Of a stretch of 5,944 nucleotides of DNA, positions 1 through 5,561 are shown in pieces. The position numbers and the translations under genes were made by a program. The first letter of the stretch is position 1, and each line of letters opens with the position of its first letter. A model generated the notes under the pieces. That model was given only the letters and a program-made list of their open reading frames with translations. It made no database searches and was not told where the DNA came from. Source of the DNA: an uncultured Clostridia bacterium (GTDB lineage Bacteria > Bacillota > Clostridia > Oscillospirales > Ruminococcaceae); the NCBI GenBank assembly GCA_945947715.1, contig CAMEYZ010000137.1, positions 1-5,944 on the forward strand, read 5' to 3'.

Positions 1-16
1 AGGAGTTGAAATCACA

Positions 17-850
17 ATGGCTATCAAGTCATATAAGCCTACGTCCCCTTCAAGACGTCAGATGACTGTTACCGACTACAGCGAGCTTTCTAAGGTCGCT
101 CCCGAAAAGAGCCTCCTCGCTCCTCTCGATAAGAAGGCAGGAAGAAACAGCTACGGTCGTATCACTGTTCGTCACAGAGGCGGCGGAAACAGAAAAAAAT
201 ACAGAATTATCGATTTCAAGAGAGACAAGCAGGGCATGAACGCTACTGTTATGACTCTTGAGTACGATCCCAACAGAAGCGCATTCATCGCTCTCGTTCA
301 GTACGAGGACGGCGAGAAGAGATATATCATCGCTCCCTACGGTCTTAAGGTAGGCGACGTTATCAGAGCAGGTTCTGACGCTGATATCAAGCCCGGTAAT
401 GCTCTTAAGCTCGGTGATATCCCTGTTGGTACCTTCATCCACAACCTTGAGCTTTATCCCGGCAAGGGCGCTCAGCTGGTTAGATCTGCCGGCAACATGG
501 CTCAGCTTATGGGTAAGGAAGAGGATTACGCTCTCGTAAGACTTCCTTCCGGTGAGATGAGAAAGATCGCAGTTGGCTGCATGGCTACTATCGGTCAGGT
601 AGGCAACATCGATCACGAAAATGTTAACCTCGGTAAGGCAGGACGCACCCGTCACAAGGGCATCAGACCTACTGTTAGAGGTTCTGTAATGAACCCCTGC
701 GACCACCCCCACGGCGGTGGTGAAGGTAAGTCCCCTGTTGGTCGTCCCGGACCTGTTACTCCTTGGGGCAAGCCCGCTCTCGGCTACAAGACCAGAGCTA
801 ACCACAACCGTTCCGACAAGTTTATCGTTAAGAGAAGAAACGGTAAGTAA
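17..850 (+). CDS. rplB: 50S ribosomal protein L2
   Basis: L2 is a primary 23S rRNA-binding protein needed for subunit association and for shaping the peptidyl transferase centre. The 277-residue product has the usual family length and is complete. Visible landmarks are the N-terminal RNA-binding OB-like region (about residues 42-118, with [12 protein letters not shown] at 52-63), the SH3-like half (about 125-250) and the C-terminal signature [12 protein letters not shown]. His230 in that signature matches the conserved histidine (His229 in E. coli) near the catalytic centre. The residue after NP is Cys here, where other families often have Val or Asn. The start is set by AGGAG at 1-5, 11 nt before the ATG, and by the conserved [11 protein letters not shown] beginning. 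It is presumably preceded by rplW outside the window. An unusually long 136-bp gap follows before rpsS. Confidence 0.98.
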   Translation: MAIKSYKPTSPSRRQMTVTDYSELSKVAPEKSLLAPLDKKAGRNSYGRITVRHRGGGNRKKYRIIDFKRDKQGMNATVMTLEYDPNRSAFIALVQYEDGEKRYIIAPYGLKVGDVIRAGSDADIKPGNALKLGDIPVGTFIHNLELYPGKGAQLVRSAGNMAQLMGKEEDYALVRLPSGEMRKIAVGCMATIGQVGNIDHENVNLGKAGRTRHKGIRPTVRGSVMNPCDHPHGGGEGKSPVGRPGPVTPWGKPALGYKTRANHNRSDKFIVKRRNGK

Positions 851-886
851 TTCGGAAACATTCCATCGCACTTCAAAATATTTTAT

Positions 887-892
887 TATACT
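887..892 (+). promoter_or_regulatory. possible weak -10 element in rplB-rpsS gap
   Basis: TATACT lies in an AT-rich patch (about 876-895) just after rplB and matches five of six bases of the sigma-A -10 consensus. No good -35 hexamer sits 16-18 bp upstream, and there is no TG extension. A secondary promoter for rpsS and downstream genes is possible but weakly supported. Confidence 0.2.
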
Positions 893-916
893 CATAGGAT
901 TCGTAAAGAGGAGAAT

Positions 917-947
917 TGTTGATTTTGTCCTCGTGACAAAATCAACA
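917..947 (+). repeat. perfect inverted repeat, 13-bp stem and 5-nt loop
   Basis: Positions 917-929 (TGTTGATTTTGTC) are exactly complementary to 935-947, with loop CTCGT at 930-934. The stem is mostly A-T and is not followed by a T-run on either strand, so it does not look like an intrinsic terminator. It could be an RNA hairpin that acts as a processing or stability element, a part of an rpsS leader, or a DNA operator. The symmetry is certain; the role is unknown. Confidence 0.85.
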
Positions 948-955
948 CTATCTTG

Positions 956-979
956 CCTCTAAACATCTGAGAGGGGAGG
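956..979 (+). promoter_or_regulatory. rpsS SD with upstream complementary CCTCT
   Basis: The rpsS SD is the purine block GAGGGGAGG at 971-979, 7 nt before the ATG at 987. CCTCT at 956-960 can pair with AGAGG at 970-974 (5 bp, 9-nt loop), or CCTC with GAGG at 976-979. Either pairing would cover part of the SD. The helix is short, so control of rpsS translation is only a suggestion. Confidence 0.35.
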
Positions 980-986
980 AAAACCA

Positions 987-1268
987 ATGAGCAGAAGTAT
1001 CAAGAAGGGACCTTACGTTCAGGAAGTCCTTTTAAAGAGAGTTATTGCTATGAACGAGGCAGGCGAAAAGAAGGTCCTCAAGACCTGGAGCAGATCCTCA
1101 ACAATTTTCCCTGATTTCGTAGGACACACTTTCGCTGTTCACGACGGCAGAAAGCACGTTCCCGTTTATGTTACTGAGGATATGGTAGGTCACAAGCTCG
1201 GTGAGTTCGCACCTACAAGAACATTCAAGGGCCACGCAGGCTCCAAGACATCCAACAACGGCAAGTAA
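987..1268 (+). CDS. rpsS: 30S ribosomal protein S19
   Basis: S19 binds 16S rRNA in the head of the small subunit, next to S13, and lies close to the A-site tRNA. The 93-residue product has the normal length. It opens with [11 protein letters not shown], carries the basic stretch around residues 30-40 ([12 protein letters not shown]), and has the family signature [17 protein letters not shown] at 67-83. The start follows a strong SD (GAGGGGAGG, 971-979) at 7 nt and fits the conserved N-terminus. It is separated from rplB by a gap with inverted-repeat structure, but from rplV by only 21 nt. It therefore heads a compact sub-block that runs to rpsQ. Confidence 0.98.
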   Translation: MSRSIKKGPYVQEVLLKRVIAMNEAGEKKVLKTWSRSSTIFPDFVGHTFAVHDGRKHVPVYVTEDMVGHKLGEFAPTRTFKGHAGSKTSNNGK

Positions 1269-1289
1269 GGCAGAGAGGAGAAGATTTTA

Positions 1290-1625
1290 ATGGAAGCAAG
1301 AGCACATCTTACAAATGCTCGTATCGCACCCAGAAAGGTTCAGATCGTTCTCGACCTTATCAGAGGCAAGGACGTTGAGACTGCTATGGCGATCATGAAT
1401 AACACACCTAAGTCTGCCTGTGAATACCTCACAAAGCTTTTAAAGTCCGCTGTGGCTAACGCAGAGAATAACTTCGATATGGACAGAACTAATCTTTACA
1501 TCTCGGAGTGCTACGTTTCACCCGGACCTATTATGAAGAGGATCATGCCAAGAGACCATGGCAGAGCTTTCCGCATCAACAAGAGAACTTCCAACGTTAC
1601 TCTCGTTGTTAAGGAAAGAGTTTAA
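1290..1625 (+). CDS. rplV: 50S ribosomal protein L22
   Basis: L22 contacts all 23S rRNA domains, and its long beta-hairpin lines the peptide exit tunnel, where changes in other species affect macrolide action. The 111-residue product has family length. The globular part holds NARIAPRKVQIVLDLIRGK (9-27). The tunnel hairpin is at about 79-100, reading GPIMKRIMPRDHGRAFRINKR. The tip sequence RDHGRAFRI differs from the RAKGRADRI of E. coli, which I take as lineage variation rather than damage. The start has SD GAGAGGAG at 1273-1280, 9 nt upstream. The gene lies 20 nt before rpsC. Confidence 0.98.
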   Translation: MEARAHLTNARIAPRKVQIVLDLIRGKDVETAMAIMNNTPKSACEYLTKLLKSAVANAENNFDMDRTNLYISECYVSPGPIMKRIMPRDHGRAFRINKRTSNVTLVVKERV

Positions 1626-1645
1626 ACCGAAAGAGGAGGTAAATT

Positions 1646-2443
1646 ATGGGACAGAAAGTTAATCCACACGGTCTTCGTGTCGGCGTTATCCAGGACTGGG
1701 ATTCCCGTTGGTTTGCTGAAAAAGCATCTTTCGGCGATACTCTCGTTGAGGACTATAACGTTCGTAAATTTATAAAGGAAAAGCTTAAGGCTGCAGGCGT
1801 TCCTAAGATCGAGATCGAAAGATTCGCTGACGATGTAAGAATCCACATTTTCTGCGCCAAGCCCGGTATCCTTATCGGTCACGGCGGTGAGAATATCAAC
1901 AGCCTTCGCACTGAAGTGGCTAAGCTTATGAATAAGCCCGAAAAGAATGTTTTCCTTAACTATGTTGAGGTAAACAATCCCGATATCGATTCTCAGCTGG
2001 TTGCAGAGAGCATCGCTGCTCAGCTCGAAAACCGCGTATCCTTCAGAAGAGCTATGAAGCAGGCTATCGGCCGCGCTATGAAGCTCGGTGCTAAGGGTAT
2101 CAAGGTTAGAGTTTCCGGTCGTCTCGCAGGCGCCGAGATCGCAAGAGCTGAAACCTATCACGAGGGTACTATTCCCCTTCAGACTATTAGAGCTGATATC
2201 GACTATGGCTTCGCAGAGGCTGCTACAACCTATGGTCGTCTCGGCGTTAAGGTTTGGATATACAAGGGCGAGATCTTAAAGGGCGAGGCTAAGTCTACTA
2301 ACAGACAGACTAAGGCTGCTGGCTCTGACAGACCCGACAGAAAGCGCCGCGGTAACCGCGACGACAGAAATGGCGGTCGCAGACGAGATAACAGAAATCG
2401 CGGCGAGAACCGCACCGAGAAAAGAGAAGGAGGTAATAACTGA
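1646..2443 (+). CDS. rpsC: 30S ribosomal protein S3 with long Arg-rich C-terminal tail
   Basis: S3 sits at the mRNA entry channel of the 30S head and, with S4 and S5, takes part in mRNA unwinding. The order is [13 protein letters not shown] at the N-terminus, a type II KH domain with the GxxG loop as Gly78-His79-Gly80-Gly81, and then the C-terminal signature [18 protein letters not shown] through [28 protein letters not shown], ending near residue 209. Many bacterial S3 proteins are about 210-235 residues; this one has 265. The extra part from about 215 is low complexity, with 14 Arg in the last 46 residues plus Asp, Asn and Gly, and is probably disordered. The loop has GHGG where many species have GKKG. 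The SD is AGGAGGT at 1634-1640. The final codons double as the rplP SD. Confidence 0.97.
   Translation: MGQKVNPHGLRVGVIQDWDSRWFAEKASFGDTLVEDYNVRKFIKEKLKAAGVPKIEIERFADDVRIHIFCAKPGILIGHGGENINSLRTEVAKLMNKPEKNVFLNYVEVNNPDIDSQLVAESIAAQLENRVSFRRAMKQAIGRAMKLGAKGIKVRVSGRLAGAEIARAETYHEGTIPLQTIRADIDYGFAEAATTYGRLGVKVWIYKGEILKGEAKSTNRQTKAAGSDRPDRKRRGNRDDRNGGRRRDNRNRGENRTEKREGGNN
2364..2403 (+). repeat. short in-frame direct repeat in the S3 tail
   Basis: ACAGAAATGGCGG at 2364-2376 recurs as ACAGAAATCGCGG at 2391-2403, 12 of 13 bases identical and 27 bp (nine codons) apart in the same frame. It encodes DRNGG and NRNRG. This fits tail growth by small tandem duplication, though biased Arg/Asn/Gly coding alone could produce it. 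Confidence 0.5.
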
Positions 2444-2865
2444 TGCTTCTTCCAAAGAGAGTTAAATACAGAAGAGTACAGAGAGGAAGAATGACCGGTA
2501 AGGCAACCAGAGGTAACAAGGTTTCCAATGGTGAGTTCGGTCTGATGGCTCTCGAGCCTGCTTGGATTACCTCTAATCAGATCGAGGCTGCCCGTATCGC
2601 TATGACTCGTTACATCAAGAGAGGCGGTCAGGTTTGGATAAAGATCTTCCCTGACAAGCCCGTAACTGAAAAGCCCGCTGAAACTCGAATGGGTTCCGGT
2701 AAGGGTTCACCTGAGTACTGGGTTGCTGTTGTTAAGCCCGGCAGAGTTATGTTCGAAATTGCAGGCGTAAGCGAAGAAGTTGCAAGAGAGGCACTCCGTC
2801 TCGCTATGCACAAGCTTCCCATTAAGTGCAAGTTCGTTAAGAAAGATGAGGAGGCGAGCGTATAA
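2443..2865 (+). CDS. rplP: 50S ribosomal protein L16
   Basis: L16 binds 23S rRNA near the A site and central protuberance and helps position the aminoacyl-tRNA. The 140-residue product is full length: [17 protein letters not shown] at the N-terminus, then [49 protein letters not shown] and [18 protein letters not shown]. Arg82 in ETRMGSGKG corresponds to the conserved arginine that is hydroxylated in E. coli L16 (Arg81 there). The ATG shares its A with the rpsC stop (TGATG). The SD AAGGAGGT at 2427-2434, 8 nt upstream, lies inside the rpsC coding sequence. Translational coupling to rpsC is likely. Confidence 0.98.
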   Translation: MLLPKRVKYRRVQRGRMTGKATRGNKVSNGEFGLMALEPAWITSNQIEAARIAMTRYIKRGGQVWIKIFPDKPVTEKPAETRMGSGKGSPEYWVAVVKPGRVMFEIAGVSEEVAREALRLAMHKLPIKCKFVKKDEEASV

Positions 2866-3059
2866 TGAAGGCTTCGGAAATCAGAGATATGACCGCACAG
2901 GAGCTGGAGAACAAGCTCGTTGACTTGAAGAAGGAGCTTTTCGCTCTTCGTTTCCAGCTTGCTGTAAATCAGCTTGATAATCCCGCACGAGTTAAGGCTG
3001 TTAAGAAGGATATTGCCCGCATCAAGACTATTCTGCGCGAGCAGTCTCACGTTCAGTAA
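2865..3059 (+). CDS. rpmC: 50S ribosomal protein L29
   Basis: L29 is a small helical protein at the peptide exit site beside L23, forming part of the docking area for signal recognition particle and trigger factor. The 64-residue product is a typical two-helix hairpin: a first helix of about residues 3-36 ([21 protein letters not shown]) and a second of about 40-62 ([19 protein letters not shown]), joined at NQLDN. The start overlaps the rplP stop by one base (TAATG), with SD GAGGAGG at 2848-2854 inside the end of rplP, 10 nt away. It is therefore coupled to rplP. rpsQ begins 14 nt downstream. Confidence 0.98.
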   Translation: MKASEIRDMTAQELENKLVDLKKELFALRFQLAVNQLDNPARVKAVKKDIARIKTILREQSHVQ

Positions 3060-3073
3060 GGGAGGCACTAAAA

Positions 3074-3334
3074 ATGGCTGAAGAAAGAAATCTTAGAAAA
3101 ACAAGAGTCGGCAAGGTAGTTTCTAACAAGATGGATAAGACTATCGTTGTTGCTATCGCCGATAACGTTAAGCACCCCCTGTACAAGAAGACCATCAAGA
3201 GAACAACCAAGCTCAAGGCTCACGATGAGAACAACGTTTGCAACATCGGCGACAGAGTTGAGATCATGGAAACTCGTCCTCTCTCTAAGGATAAGAGATG
3301 GAGACTTGTTCAGGTCCTCGAAAAGGCTAAGTAA
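3074..3334 (+). CDS. rpsQ: 30S ribosomal protein S17
   Basis: S17 is an OB-fold primary 16S rRNA-binding protein of the 30S body. The 86-residue product has the usual length. [21 protein letters not shown] (8-28) forms the first strands, [19 protein letters not shown] (34-52) the middle, and [21 protein letters not shown] (59-79) is the family signature. The SD GGGAGG at 3060-3065 is 8 nt before the ATG. It is the last gene of the S10-type block. A 300-bp gap with its own promoter follows, so the S10 and spc parts are probably transcribed at least partly as separate units, as in E. coli. Confidence 0.98.
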   Translation: MAEERNLRKTRVGKVVSNKMDKTIVVAIADNVKHPLYKKTIKRTTKLKAHDENNVCNIGDRVEIMETRPLSKDKRWRLVQVLEKAK

Positions 3335-3343
3335 TTCGCCTTT
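3322..3343 (+). repeat. small inverted repeat over the rpsQ stop codon
   Basis: AAAGGC at 3322-3327 is complementary to GCCTTT at 3338-3343, with a 10-nt loop that contains the TAA. ACAGG/CCTGT at 3357-3361/3366-3370 is a second small hairpin. Neither has a T-run after it, so an intrinsic terminator at the end of the S10 block is not established. Much read-through into rplN is plausible. Confidence 0.4.
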
Positions 3344-3426
3344 GTAGAGTTTCACAACAGGCTTTCCTGTACGTCACGGCATATTTGTACAAAACGGATA
3401 AATTTCGTTGAATTAGGGAAAAACCC

Positions 3427-3455
3427 TTGACAAATGAAGTGTTCCGTTGTAAAAT
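3427..3455 (+). promoter_or_regulatory. sigma-A type promoter for the spc block
   Basis: A perfect -35 hexamer TTGACA at 3427-3432 is followed, after exactly 17 bp, by TAAAAT at 3450-3455, which matches five of six bases of the -10 consensus. It lies in the AT-rich gap between rpsQ and rplN and points toward rplN. The predicted start is about 3462, giving a leader of about 173 nt. It is the best promoter-like sequence I noticed in the window and marks the S10/spc boundary. A short AGGG/CCCT dyad (3415-3418/3424-3427) sits against the -35, but its meaning is unclear. Confidence 0.8.
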
Positions 3456-3461
3456 ATAAAT

Positions 3462-3634
3462 GTTGCTGTGATGTATGTACAGGTTTTGCATATATCGTGA
3501 TACACACGGCTGCGTGTTAATTAAATAGGCAGTCCGAATGTGAAAATAAACCACTATTATATAGGAAGTTCGGGCGCGGACAGATGTACTCTGTCGGCTG
3601 CCCTTTACTTCTGTAAGGAAGGAGTAAATGCGCT
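3462..3634 (+). promoter_or_regulatory. long structured 5' leader of rplN (candidate r-protein or RNA regulator)
   Basis: This is the untranslated stretch between the predicted start and rplN; it holds no convincing gene. The pairings found by eye are as follows. ACACG/CGTGT at 3504-3508/3513-3517 has a 4-nt loop. GGCAGTC/GGCTGCC at 3528-3534/3596-3602 gives 7 pairs, one of them G-U. CGAAT/GTTCG pairs at 3535-3539/3568-3572. GACAGA/TCTGTC pairs at 3579-3584/3590-3595. The last three together form a three-way junction. A competing simpler hairpin pairs GGGCGC (3572-3577) with GC-bulge-GCCC (3597-3603) above the same GACAGA stem. The SD hairpin at 3604-3628 follows directly. Autogenous control by a ribosomal protein is a reasonable guess, but I recognise no known leader family. 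Confidence 0.4.
3604..3628 (+). promoter_or_regulatory. rplN: hairpin sequestering the rplN Shine-Dalgarno site
   Basis: TTTACTTCT at 3604-3612 pairs with AGGAGTAAA at 3620-3628, making nine pairs with one G-U and a 7-nt loop. The paired strand contains the main SD for rplN (AAGGAG, 3619-3624). A second SD-like TAAGGA (3614-3619) lies in the loop. The start region thus holds tandem SD sites: AAGGAG is 10 nt from the true GTG start at 3635, and TAAGGA is 8 nt from an out-of-frame ATG at 3628. The in-frame TAA at 3614-3616 excludes any upstream rplN start beyond this point. Confidence 0.5.
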
Positions 3635-4003
3635 GTGATACAGATGCAGACTTATTTGAAAGTCGCTGATAATACAGGTGCTAAGGAGCTTATGTGCATA
3701 AGAGTTCTCGGCGGTACCCGCAGAAGATATGCTAATATCGGCGATGTTGTTGTTGCTTCCGTTAAAAAAGCAACACCGGGCGGCGTTGTTAAAAAAGGCG
3801 ACGTTGTTAAGGCAGTTATCGTTCGTTCCGCTAAGGGACTCCGCAGAGAAGACGGTACCTATATCCGCTTCGATGAGAACGCTGCCGTTATTATCAAGGA
3901 AGACAAGAACCCCAGAGGAACCCGTATTTTCGGGCCTGTTGCTCGTGAGCTCCGTGATAAGGACTACATGAAGATCCTTTCACTCGCTCCCGAAGTACTT
4001 TAA
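3635..4003 (+). CDS. rplN: 50S ribosomal protein L14 (GTG start)
   Basis: L14 binds 23S rRNA at the subunit interface and forms bridges to the 30S; in other bacteria it is the docking site of the silencing factor RsfS. The 122-residue product has family length: [27 protein letters not shown] at the start, then the signature [34 protein letters not shown] at 74-107. The start is GTG. It is supported because the family begins MIQ, the SD AAGGAG is 10 nt upstream, and an in-frame TAA at 3614 leaves no ATG option. A nearer ATG at 3628 is out of frame and would give only 13 codons. It heads the spc block, behind its own promoter and structured leader. Confidence 0.97.
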   Translation: MIQMQTYLKVADNTGAKELMCIRVLGGTRRRYANIGDVVVASVKKATPGGVVKKGDVVKAVIVRSAKGLRREDGTYIRFDENAAVIIKEDKNPRGTRIFGPVARELRDKDYMKILSLAPEVL

Positions 4004-4004
4004 T

Positions 4005-4009
4005 GGAGG
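4005..4009 (+). promoter_or_regulatory. rplX: SD that fixes the rplX start at 4018
   Basis: GGAGG lies 8 nt before the ATG at 4018. An earlier in-frame ATG at 4003 overlaps the rplN stop (TAATG) but has no SD before it, and the GGAGG would then fall inside the coding sequence. The 4018 start also gives the usual short N-terminus leading into HVKTGD. Confidence 0.85.
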
Positions 4010-4017
4010 CGCCGCAT

Positions 4018-4341
4018 ATGAATAATTTACATGTAAAAACTGGCGACACCGTAGTTATCCTCAGCGGCCGCGATAAGGGCAAGCAGGGTAAGGTCGTTGA
4101 AGTTTCTCCTAAGGAGAAGAAGGTTATCGTTGAGAATGTCAACATGGTAACTAAGCACGTAAAGCCCAGACAGATGGGTCAGGCAGGCGCTATCGTGAAA
4201 TGCGAGGCTCCGTTGTATGCCTGCAAGGTAATGGCTGTATGCCCTAAGTGCGGCAAGCCTACAAGACTTGGTCACAAGATCAAGGAAGACGGAACTAAAG
4301 TCAGAGTCTGCAAGAATGCAGGCTGTGGCAGCGAATATTAA
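4018..4341 (+). CDS. rplX: 50S ribosomal protein L24 with C-terminal zinc-ribbon-like cysteines
   Basis: L24 is an assembly-initiating 23S rRNA-binding protein located near the tunnel exit. From the ATG at 4018 it has 107 residues; the alternative ATG at 4003 would add five (MEAPH) and lacks an SD. A KOW motif spans about residues 5-32 ([22 protein letters not shown]). It is followed by the [17 protein letters not shown] segment typical of L24. The C-terminus has Cys75-x2-Cys78 ([12 protein letters not shown]) and Cys98-x4-Cys103 (VCKNAGCG). Many bacterial L24 proteins carry a CPKC...CKKC pair with two-residue spacing; here the second pair is four apart. Zinc binding is likely but unproven. 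The gene lies 14 nt after rplN and 18 nt before rplE. Confidence 0.96.
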   Translation: MNNLHVKTGDTVVILSGRDKGKQGKVVEVSPKEKKVIVENVNMVTKHVKPRQMGQAGAIVKCEAPLYACKVMAVCPKCGKPTRLGHKIKEDGTKVRVCKNAGCGSEY

Positions 4342-4359
4342 TGAAAGGAGTTACCTATA

Positions 4360-4902
4360 ATGGCAGCAAATCTTAAAGAACTTTATGTCAGCACAGTAGC
4401 TCCCGCTCTTATGAAAAAGTTCGGCTACAAGAGTGTTATGCAGATCCCTAAGATCGACAAGGTTGTTATCAATGTCGGCGCAGGCGAGGCTAAGGATAAT
4501 TCTAAGGTTATCGACGCTATCATGAACGATCTCGGTCTTATCACCGGTCAGAAGCCCGTTGTATGCCGCGCTAAGAAGTCGGTTGCAAACTTCAAGATTC
4601 GTGAGGGTATGCCTATCGGCGTTAAAGTAACCCTCAGCGGCGAGAGAATGTACGAGTTCCTCGACAGACTTTTCAATGTTGCGTTCCCCCGTGTACGTGA
4701 CTTCAGAGGTATCAGCGCTAACTCCTTCGACGGAAGAGGTAACTATTCCACAGGTATCAAGGAACAGCTTATCTTCCCTGAGATCGAGTACGATAAGATC
4801 GATAAGGTTCGTGGTATGGATATCAACATCATCACTACCGCTAACACAGATGAAGAAGCCAAGGAGCTCCTCGATATGATGGGCGCTCCCTTTGCAAAGT
4901 AA
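4360..4902 (+). CDS. rplE: 50S ribosomal protein L5
   Basis: L5 binds 5S rRNA, helps dock it into the central protuberance, and contacts the P-site tRNA and S13. The 180-residue product has family length. Key parts are [16 protein letters not shown] (29-44), the signature [30 protein letters not shown] (58-87), [24 protein letters not shown] (96-119) and the C-terminal [17 protein letters not shown] (132-148). The SD AAAGGAG at 4344-4350 is 9 nt before the ATG. In E. coli, S8 represses spc translation at the start of rplE. No obvious S8-type helix was found here by eye, and the spacer is only 18 nt. Confidence 0.98.
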   Translation: MAANLKELYVSTVAPALMKKFGYKSVMQIPKIDKVVINVGAGEAKDNSKVIDAIMNDLGLITGQKPVVCRAKKSVANFKIREGMPIGVKVTLSGERMYEFLDRLFNVAFPRVRDFRGISANSFDGRGNYSTGIKEQLIFPEIEYDKIDKVRGMDINIITTANTDEEAKELLDMMGAPFAK

Positions 4903-4917
4903 TAGGAGGGAAAACTA

Positions 4918-5103
4918 ATGGCAAAAACATCTATGAAGATCAAGCAGCAGAAGGCACCTAAGTTTTCCACTAGAGCTTACAATAGATGCAAGATCTGCGG
5001 CAGACCCCACGCGTATTTGAGAAAGTACGGCATTTGCCGTATTTGCTTCAGAGAGCTTGCTCATAAGGGTCAGATCCCCGGAGTTAAGAAGGCAAGCTGG
5101 TAA
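4918..5103 (+). CDS. rpsN: 30S ribosomal protein S14, zinc-binding type Z
   Basis: S14 binds 16S rRNA in the 30S head next to S3 and S19. At 61 residues this is the short zinc-containing form common in Bacillota and Actinomycetota, not the about 100-residue form of E. coli. The zinc ligands are Cys24-x2-Cys27 and Cys40-x2-Cys43, within [40 protein letters not shown]. The first residues ([22 protein letters not shown]) are basic, as expected for rRNA contact. The SD TAGGAGGG at 4903-4910 begins right after the rplE stop, 7 nt from the ATG. A zinc-independent paralogue may exist elsewhere but cannot be judged here. Confidence 0.98.
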   Translation: MAKTSMKIKQQKAPKFSTRAYNRCKICGRPHAYLRKYGICRICFRELAHKGQIPGVKKASW

Positions 5104-5120
5104 TCGGTAAGTGAACCGAT
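5103..5120 (+). repeat. 6-bp hairpin between rpsN and rpsH
   Basis: ATCGGT at 5103-5108 is complementary to ACCGAT at 5115-5120, with loop AAGTGA. The stem uses the last base of the rpsN stop codon and ends 12 nt before the rpsH SD (AAGGAGG, 5132-5138). There is no T-run, so it is not a terminator. It may affect stability or rpsH translation; no function is shown. Confidence 0.5.
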
Positions 5121-5147
5121 ACTATACTATCAAGGAGGTTACAAGGT

Positions 5148-5546
5148 ATGCAAATTACTGATACAATTGCTGATATGCTTACAAGAATCCGCAACGCGAA
5201 TTCTGCAAAGCACGCAACAGTTGATGTTCCTGCTTCCAATATGAAGAAATCCATCGCTCAGATCCTTGTTGACGAGGGCTACATCAAGAGCTTCCAGGTT
5301 ATCGAGGACGGCAAGCAGGGTATAATCAGAATAACACTTAAGTACGGCGATAACAAATCTCAGGTTATCACCGGTCTGCGCAGAGTTTCTAAGCCCGGTC
5401 TGCGTATATATTCAAGCTGCGAGGATATGCCCAAGGTTATGAAGGGTCTCGGCATCGCTATCGTTTCAACTTCTAAGGGAGTTATGACCGATAAGAAGGC
5501 AAGAGAGCTCAACGTCGGCGGCGAAGTCCTGGCATTTGTCTGGTAA
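5148..5546 (+). CDS. rpsH: 30S ribosomal protein S8
   Basis: S8 is a primary 16S rRNA-binding protein (helix 21) that organises the central domain of the 30S; in E. coli it also represses the spc operon by binding mRNA. The 132-residue product has family length. [15 protein letters not shown] (4-18) opens the N-terminal domain, and [33 protein letters not shown] (100-132) is the RNA-binding C-terminal signature, with the STSKG turn at 107-111. The SD is AAGGAGG at 5132-5138, 9 nt before the ATG. The 44-bp spacer after rpsN holds a small hairpin. Because S8 is a known autoregulator elsewhere, it is one candidate ligand for the rplN leader; that link is inference. Confidence 0.98.
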   Translation: MQITDTIADMLTRIRNANSAKHATVDVPASNMKKSIAQILVDEGYIKSFQVIEDGKQGIIRITLKYGDNKSQVITGLRRVSKPGLRIYSSCEDMPKVMKGLGIAIVSTSKGVMTDKKARELNVGGEVLAFVW

Positions 5547-5561
5547 GGAGGAACACAAGCT

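Noticed and set aside
50..895. Long open frame on the minus strand across rplB (281 codons)
   Set aside because: It is antisense to a certain L2 gene, resembles no family I know, and arises from biased codon use in rplB.
717..962. Plus-strand open frame spanning the end of rplB into the gap
   Set aside because: Most of it overlaps rplB in another frame, and its hydrophobic tail is only the translated AT-rich gap. No SD supports it.
1622..2161. Minus-strand open frame of 179 codons across rpsC
   Set aside because: It is a shadow of the S3 gene with no recognisable domain and no independent support.
2348..2360. CGCGG/CCGCG palindrome in the S3 tail
   Set aside because: It falls within Arg-Gly-Asn-Arg coding of a low-complexity tail, where such GC palindromes arise by chance.
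3327..3554. Minus-strand 75-codon open frame covering much of the rpsQ-rplN gap
   Set aside because: It is Cys/Tyr-rich with no family resemblance, and it runs antisense through the spc promoter and leader. The gap reads better as regulatory.
3555..3562. TATTATAT as a second -10 for rplN (and TATAAT on the minus strand)
   Set aside because: No acceptable -35 hexamer at 16-18 bp on either strand, while a much better promoter lies at 3427-3455.
3572..3606. GC-rich hairpin followed by TTT as an intrinsic terminator before rplN
   Set aside because: Only three T residues follow, then ACTT. It lies immediately before an essential gene, so an attenuator is possible but a plain terminator is not supported.
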